Source: Polynucleobacter sp. HIN11
GTDB taxonomy: Bacteria > Pseudomonadota > Gammaproteobacteria > Burkholderiales > Burkholderiaceae
NCBI RefSeq assembly: GCF_030297675.1
Contig: NZ_AP028142.1
Coordinates: 1,054,001-1,118,000 of the forward strand
Reading direction: 5' to 3'
DNA length: 64,000 nt
Part shown: positions 51,177 through 60,835 of the stretch, piece after piece
How the letters are laid out: every line of letters begins with the position of its first letter
Numbering within the stretch: the first letter of the stretch is position 1
Made by a program: the position numbers and the translations under genes
Notes under the pieces: model-generated
Database searches by the model: none
What the model was told of the DNA's origin: nothing
What the model saw: only the letters and a program-made list of their open reading frames with translations

Positions 51177-52001
51177 CTAACCAAAGCGACCAGTGATGTA
51201 ATCCTCGGTTTCTTTACGCTTTGGCTTAATAAAAATTTCATCGGTTTTGCCGTATTCAATCAGTTCACCCAAATACATATAGGCGGTGAAATCAGAAACA
51301 CGCGCAGCTTGTTGCATATTATGAGTCACAATCGCAATCGTGTAATCCTTTTTGAGCTCATTGATTAGCTCTTCGACCTTAGCCGTTGAAATGGGGTCTA
51401 GAGCTGAGGTTGGCTCATCCAATAACAGAACCGATGGCTTCACTGCGACACCACGAGCAATACAAAGACGTTGTTGCTGACCGCCCGAAAGAGATAGACC
51501 ACTTTGATTGAGCTTATCTTTCACCTCATTCCACAAGGCGGCTTTATTGAGCGCCCACTCAACCCGCTCATCCATCTCTGCTTTCGATAAGCGCTCATAA
51601 AGACGAACTCCAAAGGCAATGTTCTCATAGATCGACATCGGAAATGGTGTCGGTTTTTGAAAGACCATCCCAATTCGGGAGCGGAGTAAATTAACATCCT
51701 TACCCTTTTCCAAAATATTCTCGCCATAGAAGGTAATCTCACCCTCAGCACGCTGACCTGGGTAAAGGTCATACATGCGGTTTAAGGTTCGTAATAAGGT
51801 CGACTTGCCACAACCTGATGGGCCAATAAACGCAGTAACCTTACGCTCCAAGATATCGAGGTTGATATTCTTGAGACCCTGAAAACTGCCATAGAAAAAG
51901 TTTAGGTTCTTAATCTTGAGAGCAACGGCCACTTGCTCAGCGGACTGCTGTTCAACAGTCTGATTAATATCCGCATGAAACATCGTTTTCATCATTGTCA
52001 T
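51177..52001 (-). CDS. pstB: Phosphate ABC transporter ATPase
   Basis: This 274-residue ATPase has Walker A GPSGCGKST, Q loop FQKPTPFPMSIYENIAFG, signature LSGGQQQRLCIARG, Walker B VLLLDEPTSALD and switch histidine in IVTHNM. The first 28 residues extend beyond the usual start. The ATG overlaps the pstA stop by four bases. Confidence 0.95.
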   Translation of the reverse strand: MTMMKTMFHADINQTVEQQSAEQVAVALKIKNLNFFYGSFQGLKNINLDILERKVTAFIGPSGCGKSTLLRTLNRMYDLYPGQRAEGEITFYGENILEKGKDVNLLRSRIGMVFQKPTPFPMSIYENIAFGVRLYERLSKAEMDERVEWALNKAALWNEVKDKLNQSGLSLSGGQQQRLCIARGVAVKPSVLLLDEPTSALDPISTAKVEELINELKKDYTIAIVTHNMQQAARVSDFTAYMYLGELIEYGKTDEIFIKPKRKETEDYITGRFG

Positions 52002-52855
52002 ACTTTTACCTTTTCACGTAATACTACGCGAGCCAAAATATTTAAACCGAGAACCGCAAACGTAATTAGGAGCGCCCCACCCCAAGCCAAATTGACCCAA
52101 TTGTCATATGGGCTCATAGCAAACTGGAAGATCACCACGGGTAAATTAGCCATCGGGGCATTCATATTGGTTGAGAAGAACTGATTATTTAAAGCAGTAA
52201 ATAGCAAAGGCGCTGTTTCTCCACTTACCCGTGCAATCGCCAACAATACACCCGTGATCACACCGCTCTTGGCGGCCCGCAAAACCACGCTCAGCGATAC
52301 CTTCCACTTTGGGGCGCCAAGCGCAAAAGCCGCTTCACGAAGTGTGGTGGGTACCAACTTCAGCATGTTTTCAGTGGTACGTACGACGACTGGGATTGCG
52401 ATTAAGGAGAGTGCAACCGTTCCAGCCCATCCTGAAAAGTGCTTTACTTGATAGACGATGATGGCATAGACAAAAAGACCAATCACAATAGATGGAGCCG
52501 ACAACATAATATCGGTGACAAAACGGGTCACTTCTGAAAATTTATTATTTTGGCCATACTCGGACAAATAGATTCCTGCCAAGATTCCGATGGGTGTGCT
52601 GATAAAGGCACAGAAAGCCACCATCATCAAACTACCGACGATGGGATTGGCTAGACCGCCCCCCTCTGATCCGGGTGCTGGAGTGCTGGCAAGGAATAAA
52701 GATGGGCTAATTGCGGCAAAACCCTTCCACAGAAGAATGGCCAAGATCCAGAAAAGGAATAGCATGCCGATCGACATGGCAATCATGGAGAAAGTCAGGC
52801 CCAGGGTATTAGCCCGCTTTCTTTTAGCAAATAAGGATGGATCGCGCGTGCTCAT
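51998..52855 (-). CDS. pstA: Phosphate ABC transporter permease
   Basis: This 285-residue permease has six membrane helices and the ABC inner-membrane loop EAAFALGAPKWKVSLSVVLRAAKSGVITG that contacts PstB. It pairs with PstC to form the phosphate channel. Its start shares one base with the pstC stop. Confidence 0.95.
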   Translation of the reverse strand: MSTRDPSLFAKRKRANTLGLTFSMIAMSIGMLFLFWILAILLWKGFAAISPSLFLASTPAPGSEGGGLANPIVGSLMMVAFCAFISTPIGILAGIYLSEYGQNNKFSEVTRFVTDIMLSAPSIVIGLFVYAIIVYQVKHFSGWAGTVALSLIAIPVVVRTTENMLKLVPTTLREAAFALGAPKWKVSLSVVLRAAKSGVITGVLLAIARVSGETAPLLFTALNNQFFSTNMNAPMANLPVVIFQFAMSPYDNWVNLAWGGALLITFAVLGLNILARVVLREKVKV

Positions 52856-53841
52856 TAGGTTTTGACTCCTTGATTAGCTTCCATGCGCATCAACATGACC
52901 TTTGCGAGCGATAAAACGATGAAAGTGATCACAAACAATGCCAAGCCTAAGGCAAATAATGAGGAATAATGCAGACCCACTTCCGCTTCACCGAACTCAT
53001 TTGCCAAAGTCGATGCAATCGAATTTCCTGGAGCAAAGAGCGACGCTGAAATCTTGTGGGCATTACCAATTACAAAGGTGACGGCCATAGTCTCTCCAAG
53101 AGCACGCCCCAAACCCAACATAATGCCTCCGATCACACCGGTTTTGGTGTAGGGTAAAACAACATTCTTAACCACCTCCCAGGTGGTGCAACCAATACCG
53201 TAGGCAGACTCTTTTAATACCGGGGGAACAATTTCAAATACATCACGCATCACCGAAGCAATAAACGGCAGAACCATCATTGCCAAAATTAAACCGGCAC
53301 ACAAAATACCGATTCCATTAAAGGCGCCTGAGAACAAAATACCTAGCCCAGGGATTTGCCCCAATGTTGCAGCAAGAGCTGGTTGAACATAGTCGGCAAA
53401 TAAAGGTGCAAAAATGAATAATCCAAACATACCGTAAATAATGGACGGCACTGCAGCCAAGATCTCAATTGCGGTCCCAAGCGGGCGTCTTAAAATAGTA
53501 GGACAGATCTCAGTTAAAAATACTGCGATACCAAAACTCAATGGAACTGCGATCACCAGAGCAATCAACGAGGTCATGATAGTTCCGTAGATGGCAATCA
53601 AGCCACCAAACTCGCCATTAATAATGTCCCACTCTACTGTGGTGAAGAACCCGAAACCAAATTTACTAAGCGCTGGAGCAGCATTAAAAATTAAGGAGGC
53701 AATAATGCCGAGTAATGCAAGCAATACAGTCAATGCAAAAAATTGCGTGGAATATTTAAAGACACGATCGAGAGCACGCTGTCGTTTAGCAATACTTAAG
53801 ACTTCGTGATTGACTACGTGATTGCTTAACGCGGCTTCCAT
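52855..53841 (-). CDS. pstC: Phosphate ABC transporter permease
   Basis: This 328-residue permease has six membrane helices, a conserved periplasmic entry segment (FGFGFFTTVEWDIINGEFGGL) and the ATPase contact loop ESAYGIGCTTWEVVKNVVLPYTKTGVIGG. It partners PstA. It is separated from pstS by a 70-base gap containing a strong hairpin. Confidence 0.95.
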   Translation of the reverse strand: MEAALSNHVVNHEVLSIAKRQRALDRVFKYSTQFFALTVLLALLGIIASLIFNAAPALSKFGFGFFTTVEWDIINGEFGGLIAIYGTIMTSLIALVIAVPLSFGIAVFLTEICPTILRRPLGTAIEILAAVPSIIYGMFGLFIFAPLFADYVQPALAATLGQIPGLGILFSGAFNGIGILCAGLILAMMVLPFIASVMRDVFEIVPPVLKESAYGIGCTTWEVVKNVVLPYTKTGVIGGIMLGLGRALGETMAVTFVIGNAHKISASLFAPGNSIASTLANEFGEAEVGLHYSSLFALGLALFVITFIVLSLAKVMLMRMEANQGVKT

Positions 53842-53859
53842 AAATAGACCTTTTTAGAC

Positions 53860-53892
53860 AAAATCAGCCCCAGTGATACTAGGGCTGATTTT
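53860..53892 (-). terminator. Intercistronic hairpin between pstS and pstC
   Basis: AAAATCAGCCC and GGGCTGATTTT pair perfectly over eleven bases around an 11-base loop. On the minus strand the stem ends with TTTT, so it can terminate part of the transcripts or protect the pstS mRNA end. The result would be much more PstS than permease, as the binding protein requires. Confidence 0.75.
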
Positions 53893-53911
53893 AGAACAGT
53901 CGGTAAAGAGA

Positions 53912-54949
53912 TTACTTTGTATTAATTTGATTCCAAACATTCTTGCGAATGAAGTCGGTCGTGGCATCAGGCATTGGCACATAGTCCAACTCAGCTGCCA
54001 TCTTTTTACCCTCTTTGAACGCAAAGTCAAAGAACTTCAATACTTCAGCTGAACGTGCTTTGTTTGCAGGCTCTTTGTACATCAAGATAAAGGATGCACC
54101 AGTAATGGGCCAGGATTTGGCACCGCCAGCATTAGTGATAAAGGTTCCCATTCCAGGAATCTTTGCCCAATCGGTACCGGCAGCGGCAGCAGCAAATGTA
54201 TCGTCATCGGGCTGCACAAACTGTCCAGCAGCATTACGAAGTTGTACGTGGGTCATGTTGTTCTTCTTAGCATAGGCATACTCCACATAACCAATGGAGT
54301 TCTTAACACGTGCAACGTTTGCAGCCACGCCTTCATTGCCCTTACCACCAACCGATGAAGCGGCAGGCCACTTCACAGCAGCGCCAGCGCCAACAGCGGA
54401 TTTCCAATCGGCACTTACTTTGGCCAAGTAGTCAGTGAAAATTGCGGTAGTACCAGAACCGTCGGCACGATGCACCACGGTGATCTCTCCCGCAGGAATC
54501 TTCACACCAGGGTTCAAGTCAGCAATGCGCTTGTCGTTGAAGTTCGTGATCTTGCCTTGGAAAATATCAGCCAAGGTTTGGCCGTCCAAACGAATTTGAC
54601 CGGGCTTGATGCCATCTAAATTAATGATTGGCACAACACCACCAATAATTGCAGGGAACTGAACCAATCCATCGGCCTGTAGATCTTCAAACTTCACTGG
54701 GTTGTCGGTTGCACCAAAGTCTACAGTCTTGGCTTTAATTTGTTTGACACCGCCTGAAGAGCCGATTGATTGATAGTTCAAACCATTGCCAGTGCGAGCT
54801 TTATAAGCTTCGGCCCACTTGGCATAAATGGGGTATGGAAATGTTGCACCAGCACCAGTAATGTCTGCAGCAAAGGCTGCTGGAGCAAAACTGGCAGTGG
54901 ATAGAGAAAGAGCCGCTACTGCTAGGGCTTTTTTCAAGGTAATCGTCAT
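53912..54949 (-). CDS. pstS: Periplasmic phosphate-binding protein
   Basis: This 345-residue protein has a signal peptide ending APAAFA, then the PstS start ITGAGATFPYPIYAKWAEAY and phosphate-contact segments IGSSGGVKQI, DFGATDNPV and VVHRADGSGTTAIFTDYL. It captures phosphate for the PstCAB channel. It is the first gene of the operon, with a Pho box about 60 bases upstream. Confidence 0.96.
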   Translation of the reverse strand: MTITLKKALAVAALSLSTASFAPAAFAADITGAGATFPYPIYAKWAEAYKARTGNGLNYQSIGSSGGVKQIKAKTVDFGATDNPVKFEDLQADGLVQFPAIIGGVVPIINLDGIKPGQIRLDGQTLADIFQGKITNFNDKRIADLNPGVKIPAGEITVVHRADGSGTTAIFTDYLAKVSADWKSAVGAGAAVKWPAASSVGGKGNEGVAANVARVKNSIGYVEYAYAKKNNMTHVQLRNAAGQFVQPDDDTFAAAAAGTDWAKIPGMGTFITNAGGAKSWPITGASFILMYKEPANKARSAEVLKFFDFAFKEGKKMAAELDYVPMPDATTDFIRKNVWNQINTK

Positions 54950-55006
54950 TTATCTTCCTTTAAATGGTTCTCGCACAACGCGATACTTAAACAATAAACA
55001 GGAAAT

Positions 55007-55024
55007 ATGACGCTTTCATGACAA
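55007..55024 (-). promoter_or_regulatory. Pho box upstream of pstS
   Basis: On the minus strand TTGTCATGAAAGCGTCAT has two TGTCAT-like half-sites eleven bases apart, matching the PhoB consensus of two 7-bp units separated by an AT-rich 4-bp spacer. It lies 58 bases before the pstS start, in the expected activating position. Confidence 0.75.
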
Positions 55025-55114
55025 GAAACTAAATGAAGTTTCTTAAAAAAATCAAATGAATCAATGGGCTAGCAGCATATGCTACCCCAATGTCTCTTCA
55101 ATAAATAAAAGAGA

Positions 55115-55741
55115 TCACTGATCGGAAGTTTTTCCAGGAAGGCTTGATTCGGCCTTTTTGACAGCTCGGGATGTTTTTCTGGGTACTAGTTTTTTAACCG
55201 CAGTCTTTCGTTTGGTTGGCGCTTTGGGTGCAATGACTTTACTAGCCTTTTTGGCAACTGTATGCAAATTCTTTTCAGCAGAATTAATTGCGCCCTCTAC
55301 TGCCTTACGGCCCTCTTTAAATACTTTGGCGCCCGCATCGGATACCTCACGCACAACCTTCGCAAGTTTTTCTCCGCCCATTGGTATTTTTTTGTCAGCC
55401 TCTTTGATCCAGTCACTGATGGCATCACGAGCACGATCAAAATGCTTTTCAGCACCATCGGCTGCTTCGTTGCCGATATCTTTCAGGATTGCCTTAACCT
55501 TCTTTTGGTAGACGCTCATACGCTTAGTCGCATCTTCTGCTGCCTTTTTCTGTAGGGCTTGCAACTTGGTGACGTCCTTTTGTGCAGCAGTCTTAGCGGC
55601 CTCCATCGCTTGCTGCATGTTGTAGCGCAACTCTGCTGCATGATGCTCACTTAGCTGTTTGGCAGCATCTAATAATTTGTGGGACAAGGTAAATAACTCT
55701 TGTGCTTTGGCTTTCTTAGCAGCTGCTGACGGCTTTTTCAT
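55115..55741 (-). CDS. Phasin-like protein with histone H1-like tail
   Basis: This 208-residue, Lys/Ala-rich protein has an N-terminal half with the phasin pattern (LFTLSHKLLDAAKQLSEHHAAELRYNMQQAMEAAKTAA), a central helical part with ERARDAISDWIKEADKK-like sequence, and a last 50 residues forming a basic tail (KAPTKRKTAVKKLVPRKTS) like histone H1 mimics. Phasins coat polyhydroxyalkanoate granules; the basic tail could tether granules to DNA, as PhaM/PhaF do. It stands alone between pstS and glmM. Confidence 0.6.
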   Translation of the reverse strand: MKKPSAAAKKAKAQELFTLSHKLLDAAKQLSEHHAAELRYNMQQAMEAAKTAAQKDVTKLQALQKKAAEDATKRMSVYQKKVKAILKDIGNEAADGAEKHFDRARDAISDWIKEADKKIPMGGEKLAKVVREVSDAGAKVFKEGRKAVEGAINSAEKNLHTVAKKASKVIAPKAPTKRKTAVKKLVPRKTSRAVKKAESSLPGKTSDQ

Positions 55742-55837
55742 GGAACACCTCGCGTTAAATGAAGATTATTCAGTCTAACAAACGAATATGACAATCGCTT
55801 GATGCGCCGCACAAGTTACAAGTCGCTTAATTTAACC

Positions 55838-57181
55838 TCAAGAAACGCTGACTTCCTTTGCGATGGCCTCGGCACTCGCCTGTGCTAGGCTTTTCTCATT
55901 GGCTTCAACCATGACGCGCAGGACTGGCTCCGTTCCTGATGGCCGGATTAAGACCCTGCCCTTACCAATTAGGCTTTGCTCCACCTTACTGACCATGGCA
56001 TTAAGCTTTTGATCGGCCTGCCACTGATAGCTTGGATTGGTCTTCACATTGATGAGTACTTGCGGATAGATGGTGATGCCATCTAACAGTTCGTTGAGAG
56101 ATTGTTGCTTTTGTTGCATCGCTGCAAGTACTTGTAAGGCTGCAATCGTGCCATCGCCGGTACTGTGTTGATCCAAACATAAAAGATGCCCTGAACCTTC
56201 ACCGCCAATCACCCACTGCTTGGCTTGTAAGAGCTCGAGGACGTAGCGATCCCCGACCTTAGCTCGCTCAAATCCAAGGCCTAGATTCTTGATAGCAACT
56301 TCAATCGCCAAGTTCGTCATCAAGGTGCCTACTACTCCACCAATTGCTTTGCCTTGCTCTAAGCGATCTTTAGCCAAGATATAGAGTAGCTCATCGCCAT
56401 TAAACAAACGCCCACTTTGATCCACCATTTGTAGACGATCGGCATCGCCATCAAGTGCAATCCCAATATCGGCATTCACTTCCTTAACCTTTGCAATCAG
56501 CGCAGCTGGTGCAGTGGCACCACAATGATCGTTGATGTTCTTGCCATTAGGTTCTACTCCAATCGCAATCACCTCAGCGCCGAGCTCATGAAATACTGGC
56601 GGTGCAGTGTGATAGGCAGCGCCATTGGCACAATCCACCACAATCTTCAATCCTTTGAGGTTAAGGTCTTGTGGAAAAGTGGATTTGCAGAACTCAATGT
56701 AGCGCCCTGCAGCATCATCCAAACGAAATGCCTTACCAATTTTGTCGGAGCTAACACAGCCCATCGGCTTTTCGAGCTCTGCTTCAATCTCAAGCTCGAT
56801 CGCATCAGAGAACTTATCGCCTTTACCATTAAAAAACTTGATACCGTTATCTTGGTAAAGATTATGCGACGCAGAGATCACTACACCGGCAGATAAGCGC
56901 AGTGCTTTGGTGAGATAAGCGACCCCCGGAGTAGGCATTGGACCGCACAAGGTGACATCGACTCCGGCAGCCGAGAACCCAGACTCCAAGGCAGCTTCGA
57001 GCAAATAACCTGAGACCCGCGTGTCTTTACCAATTAGGATGCGTTGACGCTCATTGGGTTTGCCATGGCGCTTAAGCACCATGCCAGTAGCGTAACCGAG
57101 GCGCAACATAAACTCCGGAACGATGGGTGGAATACCAACTTCACCCCGAATGCCATCGGTCCCAAAATATTTTTTAGTCAT
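55838..57181 (-). CDS. glmM: Phosphoglucosamine mutase
   Basis: This 447-residue enzyme starts YFGTDGIRGEVG and has the phosphoserine loop VISASHNLYQDNG, metal loop ALDGDADRLQ, sugar loop GGEGSGH and phosphate-binding end RPSGTEPVLRVMVEA. The residue after SASHN is leucine where most GlmM proteins have proline. It converts glucosamine-6-phosphate to glucosamine-1-phosphate for peptidoglycan and lipopolysaccharide. It follows folP by six bases. Confidence 0.95.
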   Translation of the reverse strand: MTKKYFGTDGIRGEVGIPPIVPEFMLRLGYATGMVLKRHGKPNERQRILIGKDTRVSGYLLEAALESGFSAAGVDVTLCGPMPTPGVAYLTKALRLSAGVVISASHNLYQDNGIKFFNGKGDKFSDAIELEIEAELEKPMGCVSSDKIGKAFRLDDAAGRYIEFCKSTFPQDLNLKGLKIVVDCANGAAYHTAPPVFHELGAEVIAIGVEPNGKNINDHCGATAPAALIAKVKEVNADIGIALDGDADRLQMVDQSGRLFNGDELLYILAKDRLEQGKAIGGVVGTLMTNLAIEVAIKNLGLGFERAKVGDRYVLELLQAKQWVIGGEGSGHLLCLDQHSTGDGTIAALQVLAAMQQKQQSLNELLDGITIYPQVLINVKTNPSYQWQADQKLNAMVSKVEQSLIGKGRVLIRPSGTEPVLRVMVEANEKSLAQASAEAIAKEVSVS

Positions 57182-57187
57182 GATTCA

Positions 57188-58063
57188 TTATAAAACTGAG
57201 GTACTTTGCTCTCGCATAGCCTGCCAGACCTGCAGTGCATTCACGGTCTCAGGTACATCGTGCGTACGCACAATCATCGCGCCACGCTCCACTGCCAAGA
57301 TGGCTGCCGCAATACTCGGGATCAAACGCTCGCCCACCTCAAGATTGGTGACCTTGCCAAGCATGGACTTACGCGATAGGCCCGCTAAGACCGGGTAACC
57401 ATGTTCAGTAAATACGTTCATTTGTGCCAATAATTGATAGTTATGCTCCAAGCTCTTACCAAAGCCAAATCCAGGATCAATGGCAATCCGTTGCGAGTCA
57501 ACTCCTGCTTCTTCGATCACTGCCGCACGTTCTAATAGGAATGCTTGTACCTCTTGAACCACATGCTCGTAATTGGGATCAAATTGCATAGTTTGAGGAT
57601 CACGCTGCATGTGCATCAACACAATGCCACATTGGCTTGACTTGATGGCATCGACTGCTCCCGCTTGTCGCAAGGCCCAAATATCATTGACGCAATCAAC
57701 ACCCATGGCGAGTGCTGCTTGCATGGTTTGGGGCTTGTAAGTATCAATCGAGAGAGCAACACCACACTCTTTGAGTGATTCGATGACTGGCAAAACGCGA
57801 TCGAGCTCCTCTTGCAAACCAACGGGCTCGGCTCCTGGCCGGGTAGACTCTCCACCAATATCGATGATGTCAACGCCCGCAGCGAGCATTTTCTCGGCCT
57901 GAATGAGACCTGCATCGCGCTGATAAAACCGCCCACCGTCCGAGAAGGAATCCGGCGTGGCATTGAGAATACCCATTACCAATGGGCGTCGATGCTGATT
58001 GGCGGGGAACTCAAAAAGAAAACGCCCGCAGCGCCATGCCACGGGCGATGATGAATGCGGCAT
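57188..58063 (-). CDS. folP: Dihydropteroate synthase
   Basis: This 291-residue TIM-barrel enzyme has VMGILNATPDSFSDGGR, DIIDIGGESTRPGA, ALSIDTYKP and DPGFGFGKSLEHNYQLL and ends near VRTHDV. It joins p-aminobenzoate to the pterin diphosphate in folate synthesis. The order ftsH-folP-glmM is common in proteobacteria; the gaps here are two and six bases, so the three are one transcription unit. Confidence 0.96.
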   Translation of the reverse strand: MPHSSSPVAWRCGRFLFEFPANQHRRPLVMGILNATPDSFSDGGRFYQRDAGLIQAEKMLAAGVDIIDIGGESTRPGAEPVGLQEELDRVLPVIESLKECGVALSIDTYKPQTMQAALAMGVDCVNDIWALRQAGAVDAIKSSQCGIVLMHMQRDPQTMQFDPNYEHVVQEVQAFLLERAAVIEEAGVDSQRIAIDPGFGFGKSLEHNYQLLAQMNVFTEHGYPVLAGLSRKSMLGKVTNLEVGERLIPSIAAAILAVERGAMIVRTHDVPETVNALQVWQAMREQSTSVL

Positions 58064-58065
58064 GC

Positions 58066-59952
58066 TTACGCGGTTGCGGGTGCGCTACCTGCTGCAGGAC
58101 CCTGAGTACCACCACCACCCGCAGAGTTACCAAACGCAGTCGCGGTGACTGGCTTAGGTGGCTTCGGTGTGCGACCCGCCATGATGTCATTGATCTGCTC
58201 CGAGTCAATCGTCTCCCACTCTAAGAGGGCAGTAACCATGGCCTCCACCTTGTCACGGTTCTCTTCCAAAATCTTTTTGGCGAGTGCGTATTGACTATCA
58301 ATCAAGGTGCGGATCTCCGCATCAACCTTTTGTTGGGTCAGCTCCGATACGGTCTTGCTGTTCATGCGACCGAACATGCTGTCTTGCTCGGTATCCACGT
58401 AGACCATGGTACCCAAGCTATCGCTCATGCCGTAACGGGTCACCATATCACGAGCCATTTTGGTGGCGCGCTCAAAGTCATTTGATGCACCAGTACTCAT
58501 GGAGCCCAAGAACACCTCTTCAGCAGCACGGCCACCAAACAAGATGGCTAACTCTTCGAGCATGCGATCTTTGTATAAGTTCACACGATCAAACTCTGGC
58601 AGCTGCCAAGTTACACCAAGCGCCATACCGCGCGGCATGATGGTGACCTTGTGAACAGGATCGGCCTTTGGCAACATCTTTGCCACCACCGCATGACCCG
58701 ACTCGTGATAAGCCGTATTGCGACGCTCTTCCTCACGCATCACGGCGGACTTACGCTCAGGACCCATATAGATCTTGTCTTTGGCATCCTCGAAGTCTTG
58801 CATATCCACCGCGCGCTTACTACGACGAGCTGCAAACAAAGCTGCTTCATTCACTAAGTTGGCCAAATCCGCACCCGAGAACCCTGGAGTACCACGAGCC
58901 AAGACCGCAGGATCAACGTCAGCATTAATCGGCACTTTGCGCATGTGCACGCGCAGAATTTGCTCACGACCCCGAATATCAGGTAAACCAACATGCACTT
59001 GGCGGTCAAAACGGCCAGGGCGTAGTAAAGCGCGATCCAGAACATCCGAACGGTTGGTCGCAGCAATTACGATTACACCGCTATTGGTCTCAAAGCCGTC
59101 CATCTCAACGAGCATTTGGTTTAAGGTTTGCTCGCGCTCATCATTACCGCCGCCCATGCCGGCACCACGATGACGGCCTACTGCGTCAATCTCATCGATA
59201 AAGATGATGCAAGGTGCATGCTTTTTAGCGTTCTCAAACATGTCGCGTACACGCGCAGCGCCCACGCCCACAAACATCTCAACGAAGTCGGAGCCCGAGA
59301 TTGAGAAAAATGGTACTTTGGCCTCGCCAGCGATGGCACGGGCCAATAAGGTCTTACCGGTTCCAGGAGGACCAACTAAGAGCACGCCGTGTGGAATACG
59401 ACCACCCAGCTTTTGGAACTTTTGGGGATCTTTGAGGAAGTCAACAATCTCAAATACTTCTTCTTTAGCTTCATCGCAACCCGCGACATCAGCAAAAGTT
59501 ACTGAGTTACTGTTCTCATCAATGAGACGTGCTTTGGATTTACCAAAGGAGAATGCGCCACCCTTACCGCCACCTTGCATCTGACGCATCATGAAGAACC
59601 AAAAGCCGATGATTAATAAAGTAGGCCCTAGGTAATAGAGTGCAGAGACCAATAGATTGGGTTCGTCTTCGGTCTTGCCAGTAACCTGAACACCGTATTT
59701 CATGAGATCACCCACCATCCAGATATCGCCTGGGGAGATGATCGAGTATTTATTGCCATCAACTGGGGTGATTTGCAAGGTACGGCCTTGCACATCCACG
59801 CGCTTGATCTTGCCAGCTTTGGCATCATCCATAAATTGGGAATACGTGACCTGATCTTGAGTCCGTGGTTTATCAAACTGTTTAAACACAGTGAACAAAA
59901 CCAAGCCCACGATGAGCCATACACCCACTTTTTGGAACATATTGTTATTCAA
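58066..59952 (-). CDS. ftsH: ATP-dependent zinc metalloprotease FtsH
   Basis: This 628-residue membrane protease starts at TTG 59952, giving MNNNMFQKVGVWL; AAAGGTG lies at good spacing and the frame upstream to 59973 is not needed. It has two N-terminal membrane helices, an AAA domain (GPPGTGKTLLARAIAGEA, IIFIDEIDAVGR, second region of homology with RPGRFDRQV) and the zinc site HESGH with the distal aspartate region. The C-terminus is a Gly/Ala/Pro-rich tail. It degrades damaged and short-lived membrane proteins. Confidence 0.95.
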   Translation of the reverse strand: MNNNMFQKVGVWLIVGLVLFTVFKQFDKPRTQDQVTYSQFMDDAKAGKIKRVDVQGRTLQITPVDGNKYSIISPGDIWMVGDLMKYGVQVTGKTEDEPNLLVSALYYLGPTLLIIGFWFFMMRQMQGGGKGGAFSFGKSKARLIDENSNSVTFADVAGCDEAKEEVFEIVDFLKDPQKFQKLGGRIPHGVLLVGPPGTGKTLLARAIAGEAKVPFFSISGSDFVEMFVGVGAARVRDMFENAKKHAPCIIFIDEIDAVGRHRGAGMGGGNDEREQTLNQMLVEMDGFETNSGVIVIAATNRSDVLDRALLRPGRFDRQVHVGLPDIRGREQILRVHMRKVPINADVDPAVLARGTPGFSGADLANLVNEAALFAARRSKRAVDMQDFEDAKDKIYMGPERKSAVMREEERRNTAYHESGHAVVAKMLPKADPVHKVTIMPRGMALGVTWQLPEFDRVNLYKDRMLEELAILFGGRAAEEVFLGSMSTGASNDFERATKMARDMVTRYGMSDSLGTMVYVDTEQDSMFGRMNSKTVSELTQQKVDAEIRTLIDSQYALAKKILEENRDKVEAMVTALLEWETIDSEQINDIMAGRTPKPPKPVTATAFGNSAGGGGTQGPAAGSAPATA

Positions 59953-60114
59953 AATACACCTTTGCCGGATCAATCCGGGAGTTATCGGGGTTGAGAACCA
60001 AACCTCACCCTATGTATTTGATTCTACTCCCGTTGAAATTCAAGGGTTGGAGGACTAATTTATCCTAAAAATGCTGGGTTTTCTATGGTTTTTGGGCAAT
60101 CTCTACCATTTACC

Positions 60115-60780
60115 CTACTTCAAATAGCGCCCTAGCAGAAAGGTTTCCGAGGATTTATCCCGTGAGGCCTTGGGTTTACGAGGGGCAACGGTCTTAAATA
60201 CCCCCTTAAATGCCTCAACTATTTGACTATAGCCGCTCCCATGAAAGCACTTGATCAGAAGTGCCCCATCGGGCTTGAGATGCTCTTTGGCAAACTCCAA
60301 AGCGAGCTCCGCAAGATTAGCCATCCGCGCTGCATCGGCCACACCAACACCAGAGAGGTTAGGCGCCATATCGGATAGCACTAAATCAACTTTGCCATTC
60401 GCCTCTGGGGGTAAAGCAGCCTCGAGCGCTCGCAAGCCCTCCTCCTCCCGAAAATCACCCTCTATAAAGGTGACATCCGCCACGGGCTCCATCGGCAAGA
60501 GATCAATAGCGATGATGCAACCATCGGGCTTACCAGCTGTCTCGGGTGTGGGATGTTTGCGAAGCTTTACTAAGCGATTACGAATGTACTGACTCCAACT
60601 GCCCGGGGCACTTCCTAAATCAACCACAGTCATCCCAGCCTTGATGAGGTGATCTTGTTCATCGATCTCCGAGAGCTTATAGGCCGCGCGCGCACGATAA
60701 CCCTCTTTCTGCGCGAGCTTGACGTAGGGATCATTGACATGATCGTGTAACCAATTTTTGTTGAACTTATTCTTTGCCAC
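60115..60780 (-). CDS. rlmE: 23S rRNA 2'-O-methyltransferase RlmE (FtsJ)
   Basis: This 221-residue enzyme has the catalytic lysine in RARAAYKLSEIDE, SAM motif VVDLGSAPGSWSQY, aspartate in DLVLSDMAPNLSGV and the second lysine in LIKCFHGSG. It methylates the 2'-hydroxyl of a uridine in the A loop of 23S rRNA. It is divergent from yhbY with 55 bases between start codons, and upstream of ftsH on the same strand, as in many proteobacteria. Confidence 0.95.
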   Translation of the reverse strand: MAKNKFNKNWLHDHVNDPYVKLAQKEGYRARAAYKLSEIDEQDHLIKAGMTVVDLGSAPGSWSQYIRNRLVKLRKHPTPETAGKPDGCIIAIDLLPMEPVADVTFIEGDFREEEGLRALEAALPPEANGKVDLVLSDMAPNLSGVGVADAARMANLAELALEFAKEHLKPDGALLIKCFHGSGYSQIVEAFKGVFKTVAPRKPKASRDKSSETFLLGRYLK

Positions 60781-60835
60781 AAACGCTATTGTCCTTGTTT
60801 TGGGTTACACACTGCAAATCCTCTATGATGCAGGG

